Assembly (NCBI GenBank): GCA_003218735.1 | Contig: QHOJ01000162.1 | Span: 1 to 5,916, forward strand | DNA: 5,916 bases | Direction of reading: 5' to 3' | DNA from: Verrucomicrobiota bacterium | Lineage (GTDB): Bacteria; Verrucomicrobiota; Verrucomicrobiia; Chthoniobacterales; UBA10450 | Shown: piece after piece, positions 1-5,532 of the stretch | Numbering within the stretch: position 1 is the stretch's first letter | Layout of the letters: each line of letters starts with the position of its first letter | The notes under the pieces: model-generated | The model's database searches: none | What the model was told of the DNA's origin: nothing | What the model saw: only the letters and a program-made list of their open reading frames with translations | Translations under genes and position numbers: made by a program

Positions 1-566
1 GTCGCCGGAAGTTACAGCAGGTCCGTCAACACATCGGCATGGTCTATCAATACTCGGCGCTACTCAGCTCGCGCAATGTTCGGGACAACGTCGCCCTTCC
101 GCTGGAGGAGGTCACCGATAAATCGCGCAAAGAAATCGACAAGATTGTCGATCAAAAGCTCGAACTCGTCGGCATGCAGGAGGCAAAGGAGTTGCTACCT
201 TCGGAGCTAAGCGGCGGCATGCGAAAACGCGTAAGCCTGGCGCGCGCGCTCGTCCTGGAGCCCGAATTGGTCCTCCTCGATGAGCCCTCGGCCGGTCTCG
301 ATCCCGTGATCGCTTCGGTGATCGACGAATTGATCATCAGCCTGAGCGAAAAATCGAAAGTAACGTCGATCACGGTAACGCACGAAATGGGCAGCGCCTT
401 TCGCATCGGCACGCGAATGGCTATGCTGTATCAAGGCAAAATCATTGAGGACGCTGAACCTGAGCAATTCAAACAATCGAAGAACCCAGTGGTCGCTCAG
501 TTTTTGAGCGGAAGCACAGAGGGCCCCATTCTGAAAGACAGCCAAGATGCAATTACAAAGAAATGA
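1..566 (+). CDS. mlaF: MlaF-type ABC transporter ATP-binding protein (5' end outside window)
   Basis: ATPase subunit of an MCE-linked ABC transporter that powers phospholipid movement between the inner membrane and the periplasmic MCE protein. The frame is open from base 3, so the start codon and Walker A lie upstream of the window. Visible in order: the Q-loop (MVYQYSALL, from 39), the ABC signature ELSGGMRKR (about 204-230), Walker B LVLLDEP with its catalytic Glu (about 267-287), the D-loop SAGLDP, and the switch histidine in TVTHEM (about 381). The C-terminal stretch NPVVAQFLSGSTEGPI resembles the MlaF tail (RVRQFLDG..DGP in E. coli), which separates this family from amino-acid importer ATPases. 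The stop TGA (564-566) lies inside the next gene, an MCE protein, which supports the assignment. An MlaE-like permease would be expected upstream. The specific symbol is family-level recognition; substrate direction cannot be read from sequence. Confidence 0.9.
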   Translation, partial: RRKLQQVRQHIGMVYQYSALLSSRNVRDNVALPLEEVTDKSRKEIDKIVDQKLELVGMQEAKELLPSELSGGMRKRVSLARALVLEPELVLLDEPSAGLDPVIASVIDELIISLSEKSKVTSITVTHEMGSAFRIGTRMAMLYQGKIIEDAEPEQFKQSKNPVVAQFLSGSTEGPILKDSQDAITKK

Positions 567-1572
567 AATAATGACCGGTGTCCTGGTGGTAGGCACGGTG
601 GCTATTTTGGTCTTTATTCTCATCTTGCTCGGTGCTCCCGGGCTTTTCCGGCCGCTCGTGACCTATAAAATGTATTTTGACAACGCCGCCGGAATCAAAG
701 TAGGCGCGCCGGTTATGTTGGCGGGCCGAAAAATCGGACAGGTCCAGAAATTGTTCTCGCCCGTCTCGCCTAAAGAAGAGAAAAGTGCACAGGAAGCCGA
801 TGCGGCAATTCATCCGCCTCAACCAAACGCCAACCCCACTCCGGCCGAGAACAAACCGAGATTCGAAGTGCGCGTCGACGTTCAGGTCGATAAGAGTGCC
901 AGGGTTTATCGTGACGCCAAGGCGCGGTTGATGCAGCTCGGATTGCTTGGCGACATGGCTATTGACATCACCCAGGGCACTGAAAGCTCCGGCCGCGCCA
1001 AAGACGGCGAGATGTTCGCTGGAGAGCGCACTCCCGATCTGGGCGAAGCCGCAGCCAAGATGCTTGAAGTCATCAAGCCGGTTGCGGCCGAGGCCACCAA
1101 CACGATGAAAGACCTTCAGCAGACGGCGCAAAATTTGAACCGCCTCACCGACGAAAATTCCGAGCTGACCCTGGCGCTTGGCCAGTTCAAGACGTTCGGG
1201 ACACATCTTGTCGATCTAACCGGTCCAAATAGCGCGCTCTCGCTTTCGCTTACCAACATCGAAAAAATCAGCACCAGCCTTTCAGAAAACAATAACATCG
1301 AGGTCACTCTAGAGAACCTTCGCGCGTCGTCGGACAAATTAAAAATCACTGTTACTGATCTCGGGCCGGTGGGCCAAAACCTCAAGGAATTCAGTGAGAC
1401 AATAAAAACGCAGCCATGGCGTCTGATCTGGCCGAGCACAAAGAAATATCCGCAAGAACAGCCGCAAATCGCGGGTGCCGGCCAGCAACAACCCATTACC
1501 GTCCGCAAGACCGCACGCAGAAAGGCAACGCCAACTCCCACTCCGACGCGGCGCAGCCTTTCTCGCGAATAG
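547..1572 (+). CDS. mlaD: MCE/MlaD-family phospholipid-transport protein
   Basis: Membrane-anchored periplasmic substrate-binding component of an Mla-like lipid ABC transporter; 341 aa. Residues 9-31 form one N-terminal membrane helix (GVLVVGTVAILVFILILLGA). The MCE domain follows at about 38-145, with the hallmark FDNAAGIKVGAPVMLAGRKIG at 44-64 (glycine-rich first half) and LMQLGLLGDMAIDITQGT at 128-145. A charged, Pro/Ala/Gln-rich insert (about 71-104) interrupts the domain. Residues 166-290 look helical and coiled-coil-like (LQQTAQNLNRL, LTNIEKISTSL), then WRLIWPSTKKYP and a basic tail of Thr-Pro repeats. E. coli MlaD is about 180 aa, so this is a long form whose helical tail may build a tunnel or reach outward; that is inference. 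The start at 547 gives the usual MQxxRNEIxxG opening and overlaps the ATPase gene by 20 bp, implying translational coupling. ATG 571 is an alternative start but would remove the conserved N-terminus. Confidence 0.9.
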   Translation: MQLQRNEIMTGVLVVGTVAILVFILILLGAPGLFRPLVTYKMYFDNAAGIKVGAPVMLAGRKIGQVQKLFSPVSPKEEKSAQEADAAIHPPQPNANPTPAENKPRFEVRVDVQVDKSARVYRDAKARLMQLGLLGDMAIDITQGTESSGRAKDGEMFAGERTPDLGEAAAKMLEVIKPVAAEATNTMKDLQQTAQNLNRLTDENSELTLALGQFKTFGTHLVDLTGPNSALSLSLTNIEKISTSLSENNNIEVTLENLRASSDKLKITVTDLGPVGQNLKEFSETIKTQPWRLIWPSTKKYPQEQPQIAGAGQQQPITVRKTARRKATPTPTPTRRSLSRE

Positions 1573-1586
1573 ATTATTGCTGATTG

Positions 1587-2795
1587 TCAGGCAGCTTTTT
1601 TGCGGAAGCCGGTTGCCAAAAATTTTAAAATCGCCGCTTCTCCGGAGCGAAGATCGATAGTTTCTTTTTCGAGCTCTTTCCCGGTTCTCTTCAAACCCTC
1701 GATTAAATTTCCGTCTAGATAAGCTTCGAGCACGGCGGGATGGATGTAACACTTCCGGCAAACTGCCGGCGTGTTGCGCAGAATTTTCGCGACCGCGCCA
1801 ATCGCGTTCTTGATGTTGGCTTTTGCTTGCTTCTTCGTTTCGAAATCACTGGCGGCAGTTAATGCGATTGCGGCCAGAACAGTTCCAGCCCAGGTCCGGA
1901 AATCTTTAGCCGTAAAATCCTGGCCGGTGATTTCGCGTAGATAATCGTTCACATCTTGTGAAGTGATATCGCAAACGTCCCCGTTATCATCGACGTATTG
2001 AAACAGATCCTGACCGGGCAAATCCTGCAACCTGGATACGATCCTTGCGATGCGGCGATCAGTTACGTCCACTTCATGCTCGCGCCCGCCTTTGCCTCGA
2101 AAACGAAAACGTAGCTTCGAGCCCGCCACATCCACATGTCGATCTTGCATGGTCGTGAGGCCGAACGATTTATTTTCGCGAGCGTATTCTTGGTTGCCCA
2201 CGCGGATGAAGCTGAGCTCGAGCAATTGTACAATGGCCGCCAGCACTTTGTTTCGAGGCAGTCCGGGCAAGGAGAGATCTTTGCTCACAGTTCGACGAAT
2301 TTTCGGCAGCGTTTTCCCAAACGAAACAATTCGTTCGTATTTGTTTTCATCGCGCAGTTCGCGCCAACGCTCGTGATAAATGTACTGTTTGCGCTTTCGT
2401 GCATCGCGCCCAGTCGCCTGGATGTGGCCGTTTGCTGACGGGGAAATCCAAACGTCTGTCCATGCCGGCGGAATGGCGAGCCGCTTGATCCGCAAAAGCC
2501 GTTGCTCATCGCGGACTGCTATGCCCTCCGTATCGAGATACTCGAAGCCGTCGTTCTTAGCCTTGCGTGTGTAACCAGGCTGATTCTCGCTCACGTAGCG
2601 CAATCCAGCTTCCTCAGCCGCTACGAGGGAATCAGTAGCGATCTTCGTATTGCCATTTTGCTTGTTCCCATTGGGGAGTTTTTTTGCGAACGCGCGCACG
2701 TGATCTGATTCGGATGAGCGCGCGCAAACGGACCGTTGGCTCTTCCGGGAGGCAGACAGTCCGGAGCTCGCGAGCGATGCCTTAGCTTGGAACAC
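1587..2795 (-). CDS. DNA topoisomerase IB (eukaryotic/poxvirus-like bacterial TopIB)
   Basis: Relaxes supercoiled DNA by nicking one strand through a 3'-phosphotyrosine. In residue numbers of the longest possible reading (TTG at 2951, 454 aa), the active site is Arg250 (FIRVGNQEYARENKSFGLTT), Lys287 (FRGKGG hairpin), Arg352 (AKDFRTWAGT), Asn393 (LRNTPAVCRK) and Tyr402 (CYIHPAVLEAY). The spacings 37, 65, 41 and 9 equal those of Deinococcus TopIB (R137, K174, R239, N280, Y289), which also has Asn where vaccinia has His265. The conserved N-terminal domain begins near 2642 (DSLVAAEEAGLRYVS). I chose GTG 2795 (402 aa) because AGGAG precedes it by 7 nt; upstream residues are unlike the family, and downstream GTG 2699 lacks a Shine-Dalgarno. 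The Ser/Lys/Arg-rich leader (about 50 residues) resembles basic extensions seen in related TopIBs. It converges on the MCE gene with a 14 bp gap. Function is very likely intact; the exact start is uncertain. Confidence 0.92.
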   Translation of the reverse strand: MFQAKASLASSGLSASRKSQRSVCARSSESDHVRAFAKKLPNGNKQNGNTKIATDSLVAAEEAGLRYVSENQPGYTRKAKNDGFEYLDTEGIAVRDEQRLLRIKRLAIPPAWTDVWISPSANGHIQATGRDARKRKQYIYHERWRELRDENKYERIVSFGKTLPKIRRTVSKDLSLPGLPRNKVLAAIVQLLELSFIRVGNQEYARENKSFGLTTMQDRHVDVAGSKLRFRFRGKGGREHEVDVTDRRIARIVSRLQDLPGQDLFQYVDDNGDVCDITSQDVNDYLREITGQDFTAKDFRTWAGTVLAAIALTAASDFETKKQAKANIKNAIGAVAKILRNTPAVCRKCYIHPAVLEAYLDGNLIEGLKRTGKELEKETIDLRSGEAAILKFLATGFRKKAA

Positions 2796-2802
2796 CTCCA
2801 CG

Positions 2803-2807
2803 CTCCT
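2803..2807 (-). promoter_or_regulatory. Shine-Dalgarno AGGAG deciding the topoisomerase start
   Basis: Read on the minus strand, AGGAG lies 7 nt before GTG 2795 and 1 nt before another in-frame GTG at 2801. It is the only well-placed ribosome-binding motif I found between TTG 2951 and the first conserved topoisomerase residue, so it favours the GTG 2795 start. TTG 2951 has only a weak AAGG close in front of it. Confidence 0.45.
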
Positions 2808-3015
2808 CTTCCACGTGATCGCATTGATCACATTGCTGCTGCGACTGCGGTCGTAAGCACGGATAGAAGCACGAGCCGCTGGAAAAACAAAACCAACGAG
2901 CAAAAACGAAGAGGAAGCGCTCCAGAGAAAACCCTCAACCTCGATCAACAAACCTTATGAACTAGCCACGCACCTACCACACTTCGTCCGCCACCCTTGA
3001 CATCTTACATAGGGG

Positions 3016-3150
3016 TTAGGCGTCGCCCTTTACAACGAGCCTGCCAACGAGGGCTTGAGCGGATGCTCCCGTCACAAAAGCGAGCAAATAAAAGAGACCG
3101 GCAATCCTTGCTTTCAAACGCGGTGACTGTTCTGTAAGCAGTTCGGTCAT
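3016..3150 (-). pseudogene. N-terminal stub of a DUF4386-family membrane protein (44 codons)
   Basis: An ATG-started reading frame of 44 codons ending in TAA, too short to be found by length alone. The peptide contains SPRLKARIAGLFYLLAFVTG and then GRLVVKGDA. As I recall the family, this matches the N-terminus of DUF4386 proteins (SPRLKARIAGxxYLLxxxTG...GRLVVxGDAAAT), which are multi-pass membrane proteins of about 220-240 residues with no known function. The stub holds the cytoplasmic start and most of the first membrane helix, then stops just where the family normally continues GDAAAT. No matching continuation is visible in the three minus-strand frames down to about 2800, so this looks like a gene that lost its 3' part rather than a point nonsense mutation. 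GGGAGG (3161-3166) lies 10 nt before the ATG, so translation signals remain. It sits 60 bp behind the decayed kinase gene on the same strand. A genuine small protein is possible but less likely. Confidence 0.6.
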
Positions 3151-3197
3151 TTCATTTCGTCCTCCCATAGCTGTCCTGGATCCACCGAACTTGCCAT
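3147..3197 (-). CDS. 16-codon mini-ORF coupled to the DUF4386 stub
   Basis: ATG 3197 to TGA 3149-3147 encodes MASSVDPGQLWEDEMK. GGAG (3207-3210), directly behind the kinase TAA, lies 9 nt before this ATG. The stop overlaps the next start as ATGA (3150-3147), the usual geometry for translational coupling. The GGGAGG that would serve the DUF4386 stub is inside this mini-ORF. It may be a leader peptide feeding ribosomes into the membrane-protein gene, or a chance frame; I do not recognise the peptide. Confidence 0.25.
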   Translation of the reverse strand: MASSVDPGQLWEDEMK

Positions 3198-3210
3198 CCG
3201 CGCGCTCTCC

Positions 3211-4578
3211 TTATTCTCGACCTTCTAAGAGACGCTGGATAGTGGCTTCAAGTTTTTGCAGATTGACCGGCTTGGTCAGGTGCGTTTTAAAGCCGGCTTG
3301 TTCGGCCCGCTCGACATCTTGTTGCATGCCGAAACCGCTCAGGGCGATTGCTGGGATCGTGCGTGTCTTTTGAATCTTCTCAATGAGATCAAAGCCGGTG
3401 CCATCGGGCAATCCGAGATCACAAAGGAGCAGATCAAATTTTTCTTGCTCGAACACCTGCAATGCGGCGGTCACCGTTGGAACACTCTCAACGTTGTAAC
3501 CACGATCTTCTAAGAGCCGCACCAATGCGCGAGCCGTATCGATGTGATCCTCAACAAGAAGCAGCTTCACTTTACCGCGCGCTTTCACCCGCACGCGGTC
3601 TGGTTCGCCCAGTGTCGCAGTGGTAACCACGGTCGGAAACTTCACTGTGAACGTGGAACCTCCTCCGAGACCTTCGCTCTCCGCGGTCAGTTTTCCTTTG
3701 AGAAGATCGACCAGCGCATTCGAGATTGCCATTCCAAGTCCGAGCCCGCCGTAGCGCCGGTAGCGTGTCGGATCGGCTTGTTCGAATGGAACGAAAAGTT
3801 TCGAGATTGTTCCCGGTGTCATGCCGATCCCGGTATCTGCGACAGCGATGTCAATATTGCCGCCTGCGTCGTTAGACGTTCTGATGGCGATGCTACCGCC
3901 ATTTTCAGTAAACTTAATGGCGTTGCGCAGAATGTTCCAAAGAACCTGCTGGAGTCGCCCGGCGTCGGTATAAACGTGGTGCCGGGAGGCATCGAGCTCC
4001 AGCGAAACCTCGAGATCTTTGTTTTGAAATTCACTGCGGGAGAGACCGACCAAGAACTCGATGAGCCCGTGGACGTCGGTGTTCTCTGGCGAAAACGAGA
4101 GCATGCCGCGGGCGATGCGGGTAAGGTCGAGAAGGTCGTCAATGATGCGCGCTTCGAGCTCGATGCTCCGACGCAGCATTTGCACGTCAGATTTAATCGA
4201 CTCCGGAATCTCTTCGCTCGCTTCCCAAAGATTGAGCGTGGCGAGCGCTGGCGTGAGTGGCGTGCGCAATTCGTGTGAAAGCATCGCCAGAAACTGATCC
4301 TTCGCTTTGTTGGCCGTCTCGGCTGCTTCTTTCGCTTCGCCCAATTCGCGCGCGGCACGTTTCTGTTCTGAAAAATCACGGAAGACCAAAACGACACCGT
4401 GGATTGCGCCCTTGCCGTCGCGAATGGGTGCGCCACTATCATCAATTGGGATTTCACTGCCATCCTTGCGAATCAGGACGGTGTGATTGGCTAGACCGAC
4501 AATCACGCCATGCTTCATCACTTTGTCGACAGGATCCTCTACCGGTTGCCGTGTTTCCTCATTCAAAATTTGAAACAC
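3211..4578 (-). CDS. Kinase-receiver half of the split hybrid kinase
   Basis: A 455-codon frame, nominally from GTG 4578, encodes the cytoplasmic catalytic half. The end of a PAS/PAC domain comes first (LIRKDGSEIPIDDSGAPIRD, GVVLVFRDFSEQK, about 35-72). HisKA follows with phospho-acceptor His102 in SHELRTP, then HATPase with N-box WNILRNAIKFT (Asn219), G1 DTGIGM (Asp248) and G2 GGLGLGMAIS (277-286). The C-terminal receiver is at about 336-453: acidic pair ED (343-344), phospho-acceptor Asp387 (LLLCDLGLPDG), Ser414 and Lys436 (TKPV). All residues needed for autophosphorylation and phosphotransfer are present. PAS sequence in this frame continues upstream to 4662, so GTG 4578 is inside the PAS domain and has no Shine-Dalgarno nearby; it is unlikely to be a real start. 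No HPt domain or separate response regulator is in the window, so the downstream target is unknown. Confidence 0.65.
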   Translation of the reverse strand: MFQILNEETRQPVEDPVDKVMKHGVIVGLANHTVLIRKDGSEIPIDDSGAPIRDGKGAIHGVVLVFRDFSEQKRAARELGEAKEAAETANKAKDQFLAMLSHELRTPLTPALATLNLWEASEEIPESIKSDVQMLRRSIELEARIIDDLLDLTRIARGMLSFSPENTDVHGLIEFLVGLSRSEFQNKDLEVSLELDASRHHVYTDAGRLQQVLWNILRNAIKFTENGGSIAIRTSNDAGGNIDIAVADTGIGMTPGTISKLFVPFEQADPTRYRRYGGLGLGMAISNALVDLLKGKLTAESEGLGGGSTFTVKFPTVVTTATLGEPDRVRVKARGKVKLLLVEDHIDTARALVRLLEDRGYNVESVPTVTAALQVFEQEKFDLLLCDLGLPDGTGFDLIEKIQKTRTIPAIALSGFGMQQDVERAEQAGFKTHLTKPVNLQKLEATIQRLLEGRE

Positions 4579-4630
4579 TTGCGAGGTCGGCCGGCCGCGC
4601 GCCTCTTCAAAATTCCATCCCGTGACTCCC

Positions 4631-5320
4631 TCAGCGACTTTGTTCGTGAACGTGATGCGGCCATTTTAGAGTTACGCCGAGCAAATCTTTCTGTGCCTGC
4701 AACTCCACGCCACGTTTCTGCCACTCGAATAGCGCGACCTCGCGTTGCTTGAGCGCTTCCACGATTCGCCGGTAGGCCCAAACAAGTACGCCGATGTTCA
4801 GCAACCCGCTGGCCAGAAAGACGACGCCGCGCGTGCGGAGGGCTTCATCGCTATTCCTGGCCTCGGCTTCCAATGCGGCTGTCTTTTTCGCTTCGAGACG
4901 TGCAACTTCCTCCCGTAGATCATCCATGATCCTCTTGCCCTCACCACTCATAATAACCGAAGCAGCCGCGTTGAAGCCACTGCTGCGCCGCAGTTCAATG
5001 GTAGAACGCAACTCCGACAATTTCTTCTCGATTAGTTGCGCAACCTTTTCCACGTCCGCGGTGGAGATGTCGATCCGCGGCATACTCTTGAACTTTTCCA
5101 CATCCCGGGACAAACGTTGCGACGCATCCGTATATGGCTCCAGGTAGCGTTCGTCGCCAGTAATGATGAAACCGCGTTGACCGGTCTCGGCGTCTTTCAA
5201 GGTCGACTCAAGCTGCTCCAGCTGAATAATGACATCACGCCGCAGTTTTTCGTGGACGTGTGCACGCAGAACGCGGTTATCGAAAAAGTAGGTCGCCACG
5301 TTTGAGGCAACCACGATCAA
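4631..5320 (-). CDS. CHASE3 sensor half of the split hybrid kinase
   Basis: This 229-codon frame, from TTG 5320, carries the extracytoplasmic CHASE3 sensor. The diagnostic motif LKDAETGQRGFIITGDERYL sits at about residues 41-60. The helical bundle runs to about 160, then a second membrane helix (GVVFLASGLLNIGVLVWAY, 165-183) and a cytoplasmic coiled linker (EVALFEWQKRGVELQAQKDLL). It should sense an unknown periplasmic cue. The last 11 residues (KWPHHVHEQSR) are out-of-frame readings of PAS coding sequence, not native protein. Starting at TTG 5320 cuts the first membrane helix in half: the same frame upstream encodes PRLRVVASIFAITS, giving the full helix VVASIFAITSLIVVASNVATYFF. The native start was therefore further upstream. 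If translated today it would be a membrane sensor with no kinase, perhaps able to interfere with related sensors; that is speculation. Confidence 0.6.
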   Translation of the reverse strand: MIVVASNVATYFFDNRVLRAHVHEKLRRDVIIQLEQLESTLKDAETGQRGFIITGDERYLEPYTDASQRLSRDVEKFKSMPRIDISTADVEKVAQLIEKKLSELRSTIELRRSSGFNAAASVIMSGEGKRIMDDLREEVARLEAKKTAALEAEARNSDEALRTRGVVFLASGLLNIGVLVWAYRRIVEALKQREVALFEWQKRGVELQAQKDLLGVTLKWPHHVHEQSR

Positions 5321-5362
5321 CGACGTTATCGCAAATATGCTAGCAACGACTCGTAGCCGTGG

Positions 5363-5365
5363 TCA
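5363..5365 (-). other. In-frame TGA upstream of the kinase's first membrane helix
   Basis: In the CHASE3 frame, TGA falls at 5365-5363. Upstream of it the frame is open for 20 codons to ATG 5425; downstream it continues PRLRVVAS into the membrane helix. No ATG, GTG or TTG lies between this TGA and TTG 5320, and that TTG is inside the helix. Either the TGA is a nonsense mutation (for example from CGA or TGG), or the native start used a rare codon, or a further indel is present. Confidence 0.5.
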
Positions 5366-5425
5366 ATCAATATCAGGCAATAAATGCTTTCCAGGCACGG
5401 TGGTAATCCGCCTAACGAGAATCAT

Positions 5426-5440
5426 ACGAAAAAGTTTCGT
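5426..5440. repeat. Small perfect inverted repeat ACGAAA-AAG-TTTCGT
   Basis: Two 6-base arms (5426-5431 and 5435-5440) with a 3-base centre sit directly before ATG 5425 on the minus strand. This could be an operator half-site pair or a short hairpin in the kinase leader, but an arm of this length can arise by chance. The rest of the gap to the DUF1844 stop (5441-5532) has no convincing promoter boxes or terminator that I can see. Confidence 0.3.
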
Positions 5441-5532
5441 CTAGCAAGGTTTATGCGAAATCTGTCGGCCTAATTCCATTAAATCCGAAAACCGTGGCGA
5501 ATTGCGGGTAATGCCGGCAAAGCGGAATCGAG

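Larger units (their letters stand above)
3211..5362 (-). pseudogene. Hybrid sensor histidine kinase (CHASE3-PAS-HisKA-HATPase-REC), disrupted
   Basis: Taken together, the two frames rebuild one hybrid kinase in the standard order: first TM helix, periplasmic CHASE3, second TM helix, coiled linker, PAS/PAC, HisKA, HATPase, receiver. The upstream frame ends its normal sequence at KDLLGVTL (L codon 4669-4667). The downstream frame resumes at GRITFTNKVAEGVTGW (from 4662), and family members have about 13 residues between these (xSIGDxVIxTDxx). Only 4 nt remain where about 39 are expected, so a deletion of about 35 bp fits both the loss and the frame change. The downstream frame has TAA at 4668-4666 and the upstream frame has TGA at 4633-4631, so no read-through product is possible. 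An in-frame TGA at 5363-5365 also bounds the first TM helix. All catalytic motifs are preserved, suggesting recent decay. Separate function of the halves, or an assembly error, are the alternatives. Confidence 0.7.

Noticed and set aside
553..1206. Minus-strand open frame (217 codons) opposite the MCE gene
   Set aside because: The plus strand encodes a clear MCE protein here; the antisense product has no family features and no supported start.
1579..1601. Possible rho-independent terminator after the MCE gene (GCTG, 9-nt loop, CAGC, then six T)
   Set aside because: The stem is only 4 bp with a large loop, and the T run is simply the Lys-Lys codons of the topoisomerase C-terminus.
2997..3002. 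TTGACA on the plus strand, a perfect -35 hexamer
   Set aside because: No -10-like sequence at 16-18 bp spacing, and the only plus-strand frames downstream are antisense to the kinase.
3544..4278. Long plus-strand open frame (244 codons) opposite the kinase half
   Set aside because: It lies antisense to conserved HisKA/HATPase/REC coding sequence, shows no recognisable domain, and is explained by the codon bias of the real gene.
4631..4669. Programmed ribosomal frameshift joining sensor and kinase
   Set aside because: About 13 conserved PAS residues are absent, so a frameshift alone would not restore the domain, and no typical slippery site with a structure is evident.
4563..4781. Minus-strand 72-codon frame across the kinase break
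   Set aside because: It is the third frame through linker and PAS coding sequence. Its peptide does not resemble either part and cannot bridge the two halves.
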